A model generated the notes under the pieces. The model searched no databases. It saw only the letters and a program-made list of their open reading frames with translations, and was not told the origin of the DNA. Position numbers and translations under genes: made by a program. DNA of 64,000 nucleotides from assembly GCF_902497775.2 (NCBI RefSeq), contig NZ_OZ024668.1, forward strand, positions 891,826-955,825, written 5' to 3'. Of the stretch, positions 16,250 to 22,719 are shown piece after piece. Source of the DNA: Pseudomonas fluorescens (GTDB taxonomy: Bacteria; Pseudomonadota; Gammaproteobacteria; Pseudomonadales; Pseudomonadaceae). Position 1 is the first letter of the stretch. Each line of letters begins with the position of its first letter.

Positions 16250-17317
16250 TCATGCCTCCATGGCAAGGTCGGATCGTTGGGCTCCCGGCGCCGGCACCTT
16301 GAGCATGCGCTGCAGGGCCGAAAGCTTGGGCGAGAGCCGGCCGAGGGTGCGGGCCAGTTCCCGCTGCGGGTTGCGGGTATGGTGCGCCGGCAGCAACTGC
16401 GCCAGGGAGCTGGGCAGCGGTGTCCTCAGGCTGGCGTAGCGGCACATCTGCGTGGCCCGGCCCAGCGCCGCACGTACGTTCTCTTCCAGTGCCGGCAGGA
16501 ATACCGGACGGATCAGCCGATCGTAGATATCCGGGTTCATGCAGCGCGGGCGGTCGAAGGGCTTTTGCTGGTTGGCCATCTCCGCGCACATCAGGTCCAG
16601 CAGGGCGGTGATGTCCAGGGCATCGGCGCCGTTGGTGAGGTAGTAGTCATCGCCAATCAGGCGCTGGTCCAGGGCGCTCTTGATTGCCGCGGCAGCGACG
16701 TCACGGGCGATCAGGTCCACATAGCCGCGTTCCGGGCAGGGGATGATTGGCAGGTAGCCGGACATCATCAGCCCCATGGTCAGGTGAAAACCCTGGAAAT
16801 TGGGCATATGCCCGTTCTCGGCATCGCCGATGATGATGGAGGGGCGGAAGATCGACACTGGGATGTCGGCGCTGCGCACCAGCTTTTCGGCCTGGCGCTT
16901 GGCGATTTCATAAGGCGTTTGCGGCACCACGCCGGGATAGTAGTCACAAGGGTGGGTGAAGGCTGTGCTGATGTGGTACAGCGGCACGCCAGCCTCCTGC
17001 ACGAAGCTGACGATGTTTTGTGTGCCCTGGTAGTTCACCGAGAAGATTTGTTCGGCCTGGCCGTCGAGGCGGGTAATGGCGGCTGAGTGGATAACCCAGT
17101 CGACCCTGGCCAGCAACGTTTGGTAATCGCTGTCGCTCAGGCCCAGGTAGGGCTGGCAGATATCGCCGCGCAGGACTTCGACATTGGTCTGGCGAATCCG
17201 GCTTTTGCGAGCCAGGCAGATGATTCGGTAACTATCTCCCAACTGGTCGATCAAAGTCTCGCCCAGTACACCGGCTCCGCCGGTCAGTAGAACGGTCATC
17301 CGTGAATGTTCAGGCAT
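16250..17317 (-). CDS. Thioester-reductase-like extended SDR
   Basis: A 355-residue NAD(P)-dependent extended SDR, first gene of the biosynthetic operon. The cofactor motif is LLTGGAGVLGE, followed by VLRGDI, HSAAIT and the catalytic YEIAK. The HISTAF stretch and overall length resemble NAD_binding_4 proteins (thioester reductases, fatty acyl-CoA reductases), which release an acyl thioester as aldehyde or alcohol. It is free-standing, with no carrier domain attached. AAGGAG lies nine bases before the ATG. With the aminotransferase directly behind it, reductive release followed by transamination is the likely logic. A sugar epimerase role is less likely. Confidence 0.82.
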   Translation of the reverse strand: MPEHSRMTVLLTGGAGVLGETLIDQLGDSYRIICLARKSRIRQTNVEVLRGDICQPYLGLSDSDYQTLLARVDWVIHSAAITRLDGQAEQIFSVNYQGTQNIVSFVQEAGVPLYHISTAFTHPCDYYPGVVPQTPYEIAKRQAEKLVRSADIPVSIFRPSIIIGDAENGHMPNFQGFHLTMGLMMSGYLPIIPCPERGYVDLIARDVAAAAIKSALDQRLIGDDYYLTNGADALDITALLDLMCAEMANQQKPFDRPRCMNPDIYDRLIRPVFLPALEENVRAALGRATQMCRYASLRTPLPSSLAQLLPAHHTRNPQRELARTLGRLSPKLSALQRMLKVPAPGAQRSDLAMEA

Positions 17318-17523
17318 GTGCTTACGCTCCTTGCAGACATGAAGTGAATGAAGAGAGTTGGCGCTGAAGGCGACCGGGCAGTCAAAGGGCGGGCACTGTG
17401 CCCGTCGCGAAGCGGGTTTTTATTGTTTGGCCGCAAGCCCCGTTAAACCGGGGCCGCAGCCGGGCCTTCCCGCCGCTGGTTGGAGATCCCGAGGAGGGGG
17501 GCGGGGACAAGGATGGCGGTTTG
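17318..17523 (-). promoter_or_regulatory. Gap between regulator and biosynthetic operon, with a hairpin
   Basis: A 206-base non-coding stretch. It holds a GC-rich hairpin (about 17429-17461, core CCCCG TTAAA CGGGG with flanking imperfect pairing) and a smaller inverted repeat GGGCAC/GTGCCC near 17391-17403. Neither is followed by a T run on the minus strand, so they are not convincing terminators for the regulator; the operon promoter or regulator binding site probably lies here. No AraC-type direct repeats could be assigned with confidence. Confidence 0.4.
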
Positions 17524-18258
17524 TCAGGAGAGGGTCTTGAACGATTCGCTTGTCTTGCGCAGTACCAGCGCGGCGCGGCTGGGCGACATGCCGATCATGC
17601 GCCGCATCATGCGGGTCAGGTGAGCCTGATCGGAAAATTCGCCGTCGGTGGCTGCCTCGGTCAAGCTGGCACCGGCGGCGAGGGACTGGCAGGCGCGTTC
17701 CAGCTTGCGCCAGATGATCCACTGCGACAGCGGCACTCCCATCTGGCTGTGGGCGAAAAAGCGCAGGCGCGGGCTGGAAAGCCCTACGGCGCTTGCTGCC
17801 CGCGACACCGCGCCAGTGCCGCCACAATCTTCGCGCAACAGCAGCAGGGCATTGGACAGGCGCGGGTCGAAGCTGCCATCGGCTACTAGTACCGCATTGA
17901 GCGCCGCCACTATCTCTTCGAAGCTCGAAGCCTGACGGAAGCATTCGAGGATTTGGTCATTGGCCAGAACTGTACCGCTGGCATCGAGAAGCGCATTGAG
18001 CGCGCGGCCCAGCGGCGCGTCAGGATAGACGTAAAGAAAGGCGACGCGATCAGCATTGGGCCGCGAGCGGTGATTTACGAATGGCCCGATGATCACACCG
18101 GGACCGCACAGCGTCCGTTCCTTCTGTTCGACGGTGACATCGCTGTGGATACCGATGCACAGCTGGATTGCCACGTGGGCATGAGCGCTGGTCTGGTCGG
18201 TTTTGCCGACATAGCCGAACCAGTACTCGCCAAAGGTAACCTTGCCATCCCACATCAT
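17524..18258 (-). CDS. AraC-family transcriptional regulator
   Basis: A 244-residue protein with an N-terminal cupin-like sensor (ending ~residue 110) and a C-terminal double helix-turn-helix (residues ~145-240; MGVPLSQWIIWRKLERAC, EFSDQAHLTRMMRRMIGMSPS). The second HTH ends in the typical R/KxxxGxxPS form. It starts at ATGATG with AAGGAA five bases upstream. It is encoded on the same strand directly before the ten-gene lipid/amine operon and is the natural candidate for its pathway-specific regulator. The effector is unknown. Confidence 0.88.
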   Translation of the reverse strand: MMWDGKVTFGEYWFGYVGKTDQTSAHAHVAIQLCIGIHSDVTVEQKERTLCGPGVIIGPFVNHRSRPNADRVAFLYVYPDAPLGRALNALLDASGTVLANDQILECFRQASSFEEIVAALNAVLVADGSFDPRLSNALLLLREDCGGTGAVSRAASAVGLSSPRLRFFAHSQMGVPLSQWIIWRKLERACQSLAAGASLTEAATDGEFSDQAHLTRMMRRMIGMSPSRAALVLRKTSESFKTLS

Positions 18259-18584
18259 CCGATTTCCTTATCGATTGCCCGGTTTCTCTTAAATGAACGA
18301 GTAACCTCATACCGGAATCTAACCGGTCAGGCGCCGATAATAGCTGTGTGCCATGGGCTGGTCGATAAAGTTGGTTACAAATGTACTCCGGCAGATTTGT
18401 CCTATGCTGCTACGCCTGATAGGTGCAAGTGCAAGCCTGCCCGCCCCACAACATCTTGCCTAAGCTATAGCAGTGAACTTATCCGGCCTTTCTCGTTCTT
18501 ATCCCGGTAGCCATTGGTCGTGGCCGCCTGATAAGCTCGCGGCTTTACTCGATTGCCCTATTGGCGCATGAACAAGGAAATAGC
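18259..18584. promoter_or_regulatory. Divergent intergenic region between AraC gene and FKBP gene
   Basis: A 326-base non-coding stretch visibly richer in A+T than its neighbours, containing no plausible gene. It must carry the minus-strand promoter of the AraC-type regulator and the plus-strand promoter of the FKBP gene. It also marks the edge between the unrecognised cluster and conserved housekeeping genes. I see no direct repeats, tRNA fragment or transposon end that would prove an insertion junction. Confidence 0.45.
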
Positions 18585-19316
18585 ATGAAACAGCATCGGT
18601 TGGCGGCTGCGGTTGCCCTGGTTAGCCTGGTACTGGCGGGTTGCGATTCGCAGACCAGCGTCGAGCTGAAGACCCCGGCACAGAAAGCCTCCTACGGTAT
18701 TGGCCTGAACATGGGCAAAAGCCTGGCTCAGGAAGGCATGGACGACCTTGATTCGAAAGCTGTCGCTCAAGGTATCGAAGACGCCGTTGGCAAGAAAGAA
18801 CAGAAGATCAAGGACGAAGAGCTGGTTGAAGCCTTCGCTGCCTTGCAAAAGCGCGCTGAAGAGCGCCTGGTGAAGATGAGCGAAGAGTCGGCTGCCGCCG
18901 GCAAGAAGTTCCTCGAAGAAAACGGCAAGAAGACTGGCGTAGTGACTACCGCTTCGGGCCTGCAGTACGAAGTGATCAAGAAGGCCGACGGCGCCCAGCC
19001 AAAGCCGACTGACGTGGTTACCGTTCACTACGAAGGCAAGCTGATCGATGGCAAGGTCTTCGACAGCTCCGTCGAGCGTGGCAGCCCGATCGACCTGCCG
19101 GTCAGCGGCGTGATTCCGGGTTGGGTCGAAGGCCTGCAACTGATGCACGTTGGCGAGAAGTACAAGCTGTACATCCCGTCCGACCTCGCTTACGGTGCCC
19201 AGAGCCCGAGCCCTATGATCCCGGCCAACTCGGTGCTGGTGTTCGAACTGGAACTGCTGGGTATCAAGGACCAGGCCAAGGCTGATGCCGAGCCTGCCGA
19301 TCCTGCTGCCGAGTAA
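18585..19316 (+). CDS. FKBP-type peptidyl-prolyl isomerase, lipoprotein (FkpA/Mip-like)
   Basis: A 243-residue protein starting MKQHRL, with a lipoprotein signal (VSLVLAGC, lipidated Cys ~20). An N-terminal helical dimerisation domain follows (KASYGIGLNMGKSL; ~25-125), then a C-terminal FKBP domain (TVHYEGKLIDGKVFDSS, VIPGWVEGLQLM, YIPSDLAYG, VFELELLGI). It should assist folding of envelope proteins in the periplasm. The chosen ATG at 18585 has AAGGAA upstream; an in-frame ATG eight codons earlier would spoil the signal peptide. A strong terminator follows. Confidence 0.93.
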   Translation: MKQHRLAAAVALVSLVLAGCDSQTSVELKTPAQKASYGIGLNMGKSLAQEGMDDLDSKAVAQGIEDAVGKKEQKIKDEELVEAFAALQKRAEERLVKMSEESAAAGKKFLEENGKKTGVVTTASGLQYEVIKKADGAQPKPTDVVTVHYEGKLIDGKVFDSSVERGSPIDLPVSGVIPGWVEGLQLMHVGEKYKLYIPSDLAYGAQSPSPMIPANSVLVFELELLGIKDQAKADAEPADPAAE

Positions 19317-19332
19317 GGCCAGTTGATACCTG

Positions 19333-19365
19333 CAACGCCCCGTCTCGACGGGGCGTTGTCGTTTC
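19333..19365 (+). terminator. Intrinsic terminator after the FKBP gene
   Basis: Perfect 11-bp inverted repeat CAACGCCCCGT/ACGGGGCGTTG (19333-19343 and 19348-19358) with a CTCG loop, followed by a short T-rich tail (TCGTTTCT), 16 bases after the stop codon. Confidence 0.8.
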
Positions 19366-19540
19366 TGGGGTTTAGCGAACCCTCGGGGCCCGGCAGGGTC
19401 TGAAAAACTGCAGCTGTTGATGATTCAGGGCGCAGCAGGCAAAACGTTTGCGCAATTGAAACAGGTGTGTAAAAAACGCCCGATTTAACCCGGACCCTTG
19501 CCGGGCGGGCGCCTTGAGCCTGAAACTGAGCTCTGTTCAC

Positions 19541-19571
19541 AAGGTTATCCACAATTATTGTGGATAACCTT
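19541..19571. promoter_or_regulatory. Perfect inverted pair of DnaA-box sequences
   Basis: A 31-base palindrome has 14-base arms AAGGTTATCCACAA and TTGTGGATAACCTT around TTA. Each arm contains a consensus DnaA box, TTATCCACA (19545-19553) and its complement (19559-19567). It lies 26 bases before the YkvA-like gene, where it could be a DnaA-responsive control site, a DnaA-titration site, or an RNA hairpin in the leader. Confidence 0.6.
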
Positions 19572-19596
19572 CCTTGGCACTGGCCCTGGAGGCCGT

Positions 19597-20037
19597 ATGA
19601 AAGCACCGTGGAATTTCGCCCGATTTCTGCCTTTGGCCGAGCGCCTGCTCAGCCGCGGGCGCTTGCCGGCGCTGATTTTTGCCGTGGCGCGCAAAGGCCC
19701 GCGGCTGGGCAAGCTGCGCGAGGACGTGCGCCTGCTGCAGGCCCTGTGCCTGGCCTGGTGGCGCGGCGAGTACCGGGCGATCAGCCCCAAGGCGCTGATC
19801 ACCGTGGTGGCGGGGCTGCTGTATTTTGTCAGCCCGCTGGATGCGATTCCCGATTGGTTGCTGGGCGTTGGCCTGCTCGATGACATCGCCGTGCTGGCCT
19901 GGGTGATGAAAGCCGTGTCCGATGAACTGGCCGCTTTCAGCGCCTGGCGCAACCGTCAGACACCGGAAAAACTGCGGGTGGTCGAACGCTTGCCCGACAC
20001 CCCTGAAGCCCTTCGCCTGGAACAGGAAAAAAGCTGA
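19597..20037 (+). CDS. YkvA-like DUF1232 membrane protein
   Basis: A 146-residue protein with the DUF1232 core: VVAGLLYFVSPLDAIPDWLLGVGLLDDIAVLAW at ~65-97 (signature SPxDxIPD). The motif lies in a hydrophobic hairpin, so the protein is probably membrane-associated; its biochemical role is unknown. GGAGG lies close to the ATG. An unusual palindrome of two DnaA-box sequences precedes the gene, and the next gene begins about 100 bases on with its own promoter. Confidence 0.85.
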   Translation: MKAPWNFARFLPLAERLLSRGRLPALIFAVARKGPRLGKLREDVRLLQALCLAWWRGEYRAISPKALITVVAGLLYFVSPLDAIPDWLLGVGLLDDIAVLAWVMKAVSDELAAFSAWRNRQTPEKLRVVERLPDTPEALRLEQEKS

Positions 20038-20074
20038 TCACATCACGACCCTGCACACCCTTGTTGGCTGGTAA

Positions 20075-20119
20075 TATAATTGGCATAAGGATTATGCCTA
20101 CCGATTACATATCGTAATC
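20075..20119 (+). promoter_or_regulatory. Promoter -10 box with two adjacent palindromes before the XRE gene
   Basis: A perfect -10 box TATAAT (20075-20080) is followed at once by GGCATAA-GGA-TTATGCC (20082-20098) and then GATTAC-ATATC-GTAATC (20103-20119). The palindromes cover the expected start point, the usual position for an autorepressor. The downstream gene encodes an HTH protein, so autoregulation is likely. No good -35 box is evident. Confidence 0.6.
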
Positions 20120-20135
20120 CTACAAGGGGGTTGTA

Positions 20136-20474
20136 ATGGGTATTCAGGTCATCAGCCGAGACGGTCAACCCGAGTACGCGGTTGTTCCCTGGGAGCAGTA
20201 CCAGGCACTGCTTAAAGCAGCCGGGCAAGGCGAGCCGGTTGCCGCCGAAAACACACCCGCCAGCGCCGCAGACAGCGCCAGCTTGCCACGTTTCAGCGAG
20301 CTGGCGCGTTTGCGTGAGGGCAAGGGCCTGGCGCCGGAGCAGTTGGCGCGCAGCGTCGGTATCAGCCCGGTGTACCTGGCGCTGATCGAAAGCGGTGAAC
20401 GCCAGCCGGATGCCGCGATCCGCCGCAGCCTGGCCTGGGAGTTGGGTGTGGCTGGCTGGAGCGATCCGTCGTGA
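20136..20474 (+). CDS. XRE-family HTH regulator with antitoxin-like N-terminus
   Basis: A 112-residue protein in two parts. The N-terminus (VISRDGQPEYAVVPWEQYQALL) is of the form seen in many small antitoxins. The C-terminal XRE helix-turn-helix (residues ~55-110) includes LAPEQLARSVGISPVYLALIE. The gene has AAGGGGG before ATG and is preceded by a TATAAT box overlapped by two palindromes. It overlaps the next gene by four bases (GTGA), so the two are co-translated. This architecture suggests an autoregulated pair, possibly toxin-antitoxin-like, but the partner has no recognised toxin fold. Confidence 0.82.
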   Translation: MGIQVISRDGQPEYAVVPWEQYQALLKAAGQGEPVAAENTPASAADSASLPRFSELARLREGKGLAPEQLARSVGISPVYLALIESGERQPDAAIRRSLAWELGVAGWSDPS

Positions 20475-20842
20475 GCGTGCGCATCAGCCGTCAGCACTGG
20501 GAAGGGCTGCTTGGCGAGCTGGATGTCGCCCGCCGTCAACGTCACCTGCTGACTTACCGCGCCTTGCTCGAGCGCCTGCAATTGCCCAGCCCGGCCATGC
20601 AGACCCTGACCGCAGCGCTGGAGCACCTGGCGGCGCTCGATGCCCGTGCCGAGCAGCCACTGCGCAGTTCGCTGGTGATCAGCCAGGGTGCCAGCCGATT
20701 GCCACGGACCGGGTTTTTCGAATGCGTCGAACGCCTGGGGCGGTTCTCCGGCCCGTCCGATGGTATGGCTGCCGCTTCCTGGCACGCTTCGGAAGTGGTG
20801 CGGGTGTTCGAGTACTGCTACCCCGAACACGAAGAAGCCTGA
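20471..20842 (+). CDS. Hypothetical protein coupled to XRE regulator
   Basis: A 123-residue protein read from GTG overlapping the regulator's stop. I do not recognise a family. The N-terminal half is helical and arginine-rich (HWEGLLGELDVARRQRHLLTYRALLERLQLP); the second half has SSLVISQGASRLPRTGFFE and an aromatic C-terminus ending near FEYCYPEHEEA. No signal peptide or membrane helix is visible. The translational coupling points to joint function with the XRE protein. Its last 25 bases overlap the convergent EAL-GGDEF gene. Confidence 0.75.
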   Translation: MSVRISRQHWEGLLGELDVARRQRHLLTYRALLERLQLPSPAMQTLTAALEHLAALDARAEQPLRSSLVISQGASRLPRTGFFECVERLGRFSGPSDGMAAASWHASEVVRVFEYCYPEHEEA

Positions 20843-22596
20843 GCGGCGGGCGCGGTATCGATCAGGTACAGGCTGTGCCCGGGCACATCTTTGGCCTGAT
20901 GCTTGGCCTGTGAGGCCAGCTCGGCCAGTTGCCCGGCATCGAGCCCGGCACAGGCCTGCGGGTGCAATTGCACCACGCCGATCGACAGCGACAGCAGGGC
21001 AAACTCCTGGCGCCGGCCCTGACGGTCGGTGGCAACGAAGCAGCCTGCCTGCAGGTGCTCGGCCCGGTAGAAGCGCCGGCACTGCTTGTGAAAATCCTCC
21101 AGCAACAGCTGCAAGCGCTGTTGCCAATCGCCTGAACCGAGCACCAGCATGAAATCGTCGCCACCGATATGGCCGACGAAATCGCGGCTGGGGTCGACCC
21201 GTTCGCTCAGGCACTGGGCCAGGCACAGCAGCACTTCATCGCCACGGGCATAGCCGTAGATATCGTTGAACGGCTTGAAACTGTCGATATCGACGTAGCA
21301 GATCGCCGCCGGGCGTTGCTGTTGCAGCAGGCGGGTCAGGCACTGCTGGATCGGTACGTTGCCGGGCAGCAGGGTCAGCGGGTTGGCATAGCGGGCTTGC
21401 TGGATCTTCTGTTCGGTGATCAGCTTGAGCACGTCGATCACCCGCCCCAGGCCCAGGTAGCGGCCGTTTTGGGTGATGATGAAGTCTTCCTCGATACGCT
21501 GCCGGGCGCGGCTGGTGAGCAGGCGGCTGACTTGCTGCAGCGACTGGCCCAGGTCCACGGCGAGAAAGTCATCGTTCATCAAGCGGCTGATCGGCTTGCG
21601 CGCGAACAGGTCGGTGGCAAATGGCTTGAGCAGGGCATCGGACAGCGAGTGGCGGTGGACGATGCCACAGGGCTGTTGGTGCGCGTCGAGCACCGCCAGG
21701 GAGTTGAGGTTGGCCTGGCTGCGAAACAGTTCCAGCACCTGCGGCGTGGGCGCCTCTCTGTTCACTGCGGTCTGCTCGATCAGCAGCGCGGCGAGGTTGC
21801 CGCCGTCTTCATTGAGGCTCTGCAGCACCTGCACCGGCTGCCCGAGCATGCTCTGCACATCGCGCGCCGCCAGTTCCTGCGGGCGCCCCAGCAGGTAGCC
21901 CTGAACCAGGTCGACGCCCATCTCGGTGAGCACCTTGAGCTCTTCGGCCAGTTCGATCCCTTCGGCAATCACCTGGGCGCGCGAGGCCCGGGCGATCTGC
22001 AGGATCGAGCCGACGAACTCGCGTTTGAGCGCATCCAGGTGGATGCCGTCGATGAAGTGACGGTCGATCTTGACGTAGTCCGGGCGCAGTTCCGACCACA
22101 GGCGCAGGCTCGAATAGCCGGCGCCCAAGTCGTCCAGGGCGATGGAAAAACCCATGTCGCGGTAGTGGTGCAGGGCGTTGAACAGCAACTGGAAATCGTC
22201 GGTCGGGGTCTGTTCGGTGAGCTCGATCACCACCCGGCTGGGCGGTACGCCAAGCTCGTGGAGCATCTTCAGGGTGCGCCCGGACTGGTACTGCGGTTCG
22301 AGCAAGGATTCGGGCGAGACGTTGAGAAACAGCTTGCCCTCGAGGTCCTGCTGGCTGAAGCGGCGGCAGGCGCTCTCGCGGCAGGCCACTTCCAGTTCGG
22401 TCAGGCGCCCGGCCTGGCGGGCCACGGCAAACAGGTTGATCGGCGAGTGCAGCGGGCTGTTGGAAGGGCCGCGGCTGAGGGCTTCGTAGCCCAGGATGCG
22501 CCGCTCGGAAAGGCAGACAATGGGTTGGAACAGGCTGTGCAAGCCGCTTTGAGCCAGGATGGTGCTCAACGCGCTGAGCTGTTCGTTGACGGTCAT
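20818..22596 (-). CDS. EAL-CBS-GGDEF cyclic-di-GMP signalling protein
   Basis: A 592-residue cytoplasmic protein without transmembrane segments. The N-terminal EAL domain (~1-245) keeps the active motifs YEALSRG, FLNVSP, IELTEQ, DDLGAGYSSL, KIDR, AEGIE and QGYLLGRPQE, so phosphodiesterase activity is expected. A pair of CBS-like segments follows (~260-400), then a GGDEF domain (~400-580) whose signature is GGDDF, a conservative variant. The inhibitory RxxD site before GGDDF reads PSRD, so product feedback may be lost. It could be bifunctional or use GGDEF as a GTP sensor. It ends overlapping a convergent gene. Confidence 0.92.
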   Translation of the reverse strand: MTVNEQLSALSTILAQSGLHSLFQPIVCLSERRILGYEALSRGPSNSPLHSPINLFAVARQAGRLTELEVACRESACRRFSQQDLEGKLFLNVSPESLLEPQYQSGRTLKMLHELGVPPSRVVIELTEQTPTDDFQLLFNALHHYRDMGFSIALDDLGAGYSSLRLWSELRPDYVKIDRHFIDGIHLDALKREFVGSILQIARASRAQVIAEGIELAEELKVLTEMGVDLVQGYLLGRPQELAARDVQSMLGQPVQVLQSLNEDGGNLAALLIEQTAVNREAPTPQVLELFRSQANLNSLAVLDAHQQPCGIVHRHSLSDALLKPFATDLFARKPISRLMNDDFLAVDLGQSLQQVSRLLTSRARQRIEEDFIITQNGRYLGLGRVIDVLKLITEQKIQQARYANPLTLLPGNVPIQQCLTRLLQQQRPAAICYVDIDSFKPFNDIYGYARGDEVLLCLAQCLSERVDPSRDFVGHIGGDDFMLVLGSGDWQQRLQLLLEDFHKQCRRFYRAEHLQAGCFVATDRQGRRQEFALLSLSIGVVQLHPQACAGLDAGQLAELASQAKHQAKDVPGHSLYLIDTAPAAQASSCSG

Positions 22597-22610
22597 GGCA
22601 GGGCTACCTT

Positions 22611-22649
22611 GAAAAAAAGGGACTGAGCACCCGCGGCGCTCAGTCCCTT
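22611..22649 (-). terminator. Intrinsic terminator for prc
   Basis: A perfect 12-bp stem, AAGGGACTGAGC (22617-22628) with GCTCAGTCCCTT (22638-22649), is followed on the minus strand by seven T. It separates prc from the EAL-GGDEF gene downstream on the same strand. Confidence 0.88.
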
Positions 22650-22719
22650 ATTTCACGACAGTCTGATGACTATTTGATGACGCAATAACGCACAGTCACA
22701 TTATTTTGCCATCATCGTT

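Noticed and set aside
10724..17317. Polyyne (protegencin/caryoynencin-type) or NRPS/PKS cluster
   Set aside because: There is no fatty acyl-AMP ligase, acyl carrier protein, thioesterase, multiple tandem desaturases or modular synthase; only one desaturase is present.
17391..17461. Rho-independent terminator after the AraC-type gene
   Set aside because: Hairpins exist but no T run follows on the minus strand; the T-rich stretch lies on the plus strand where no gene ends.
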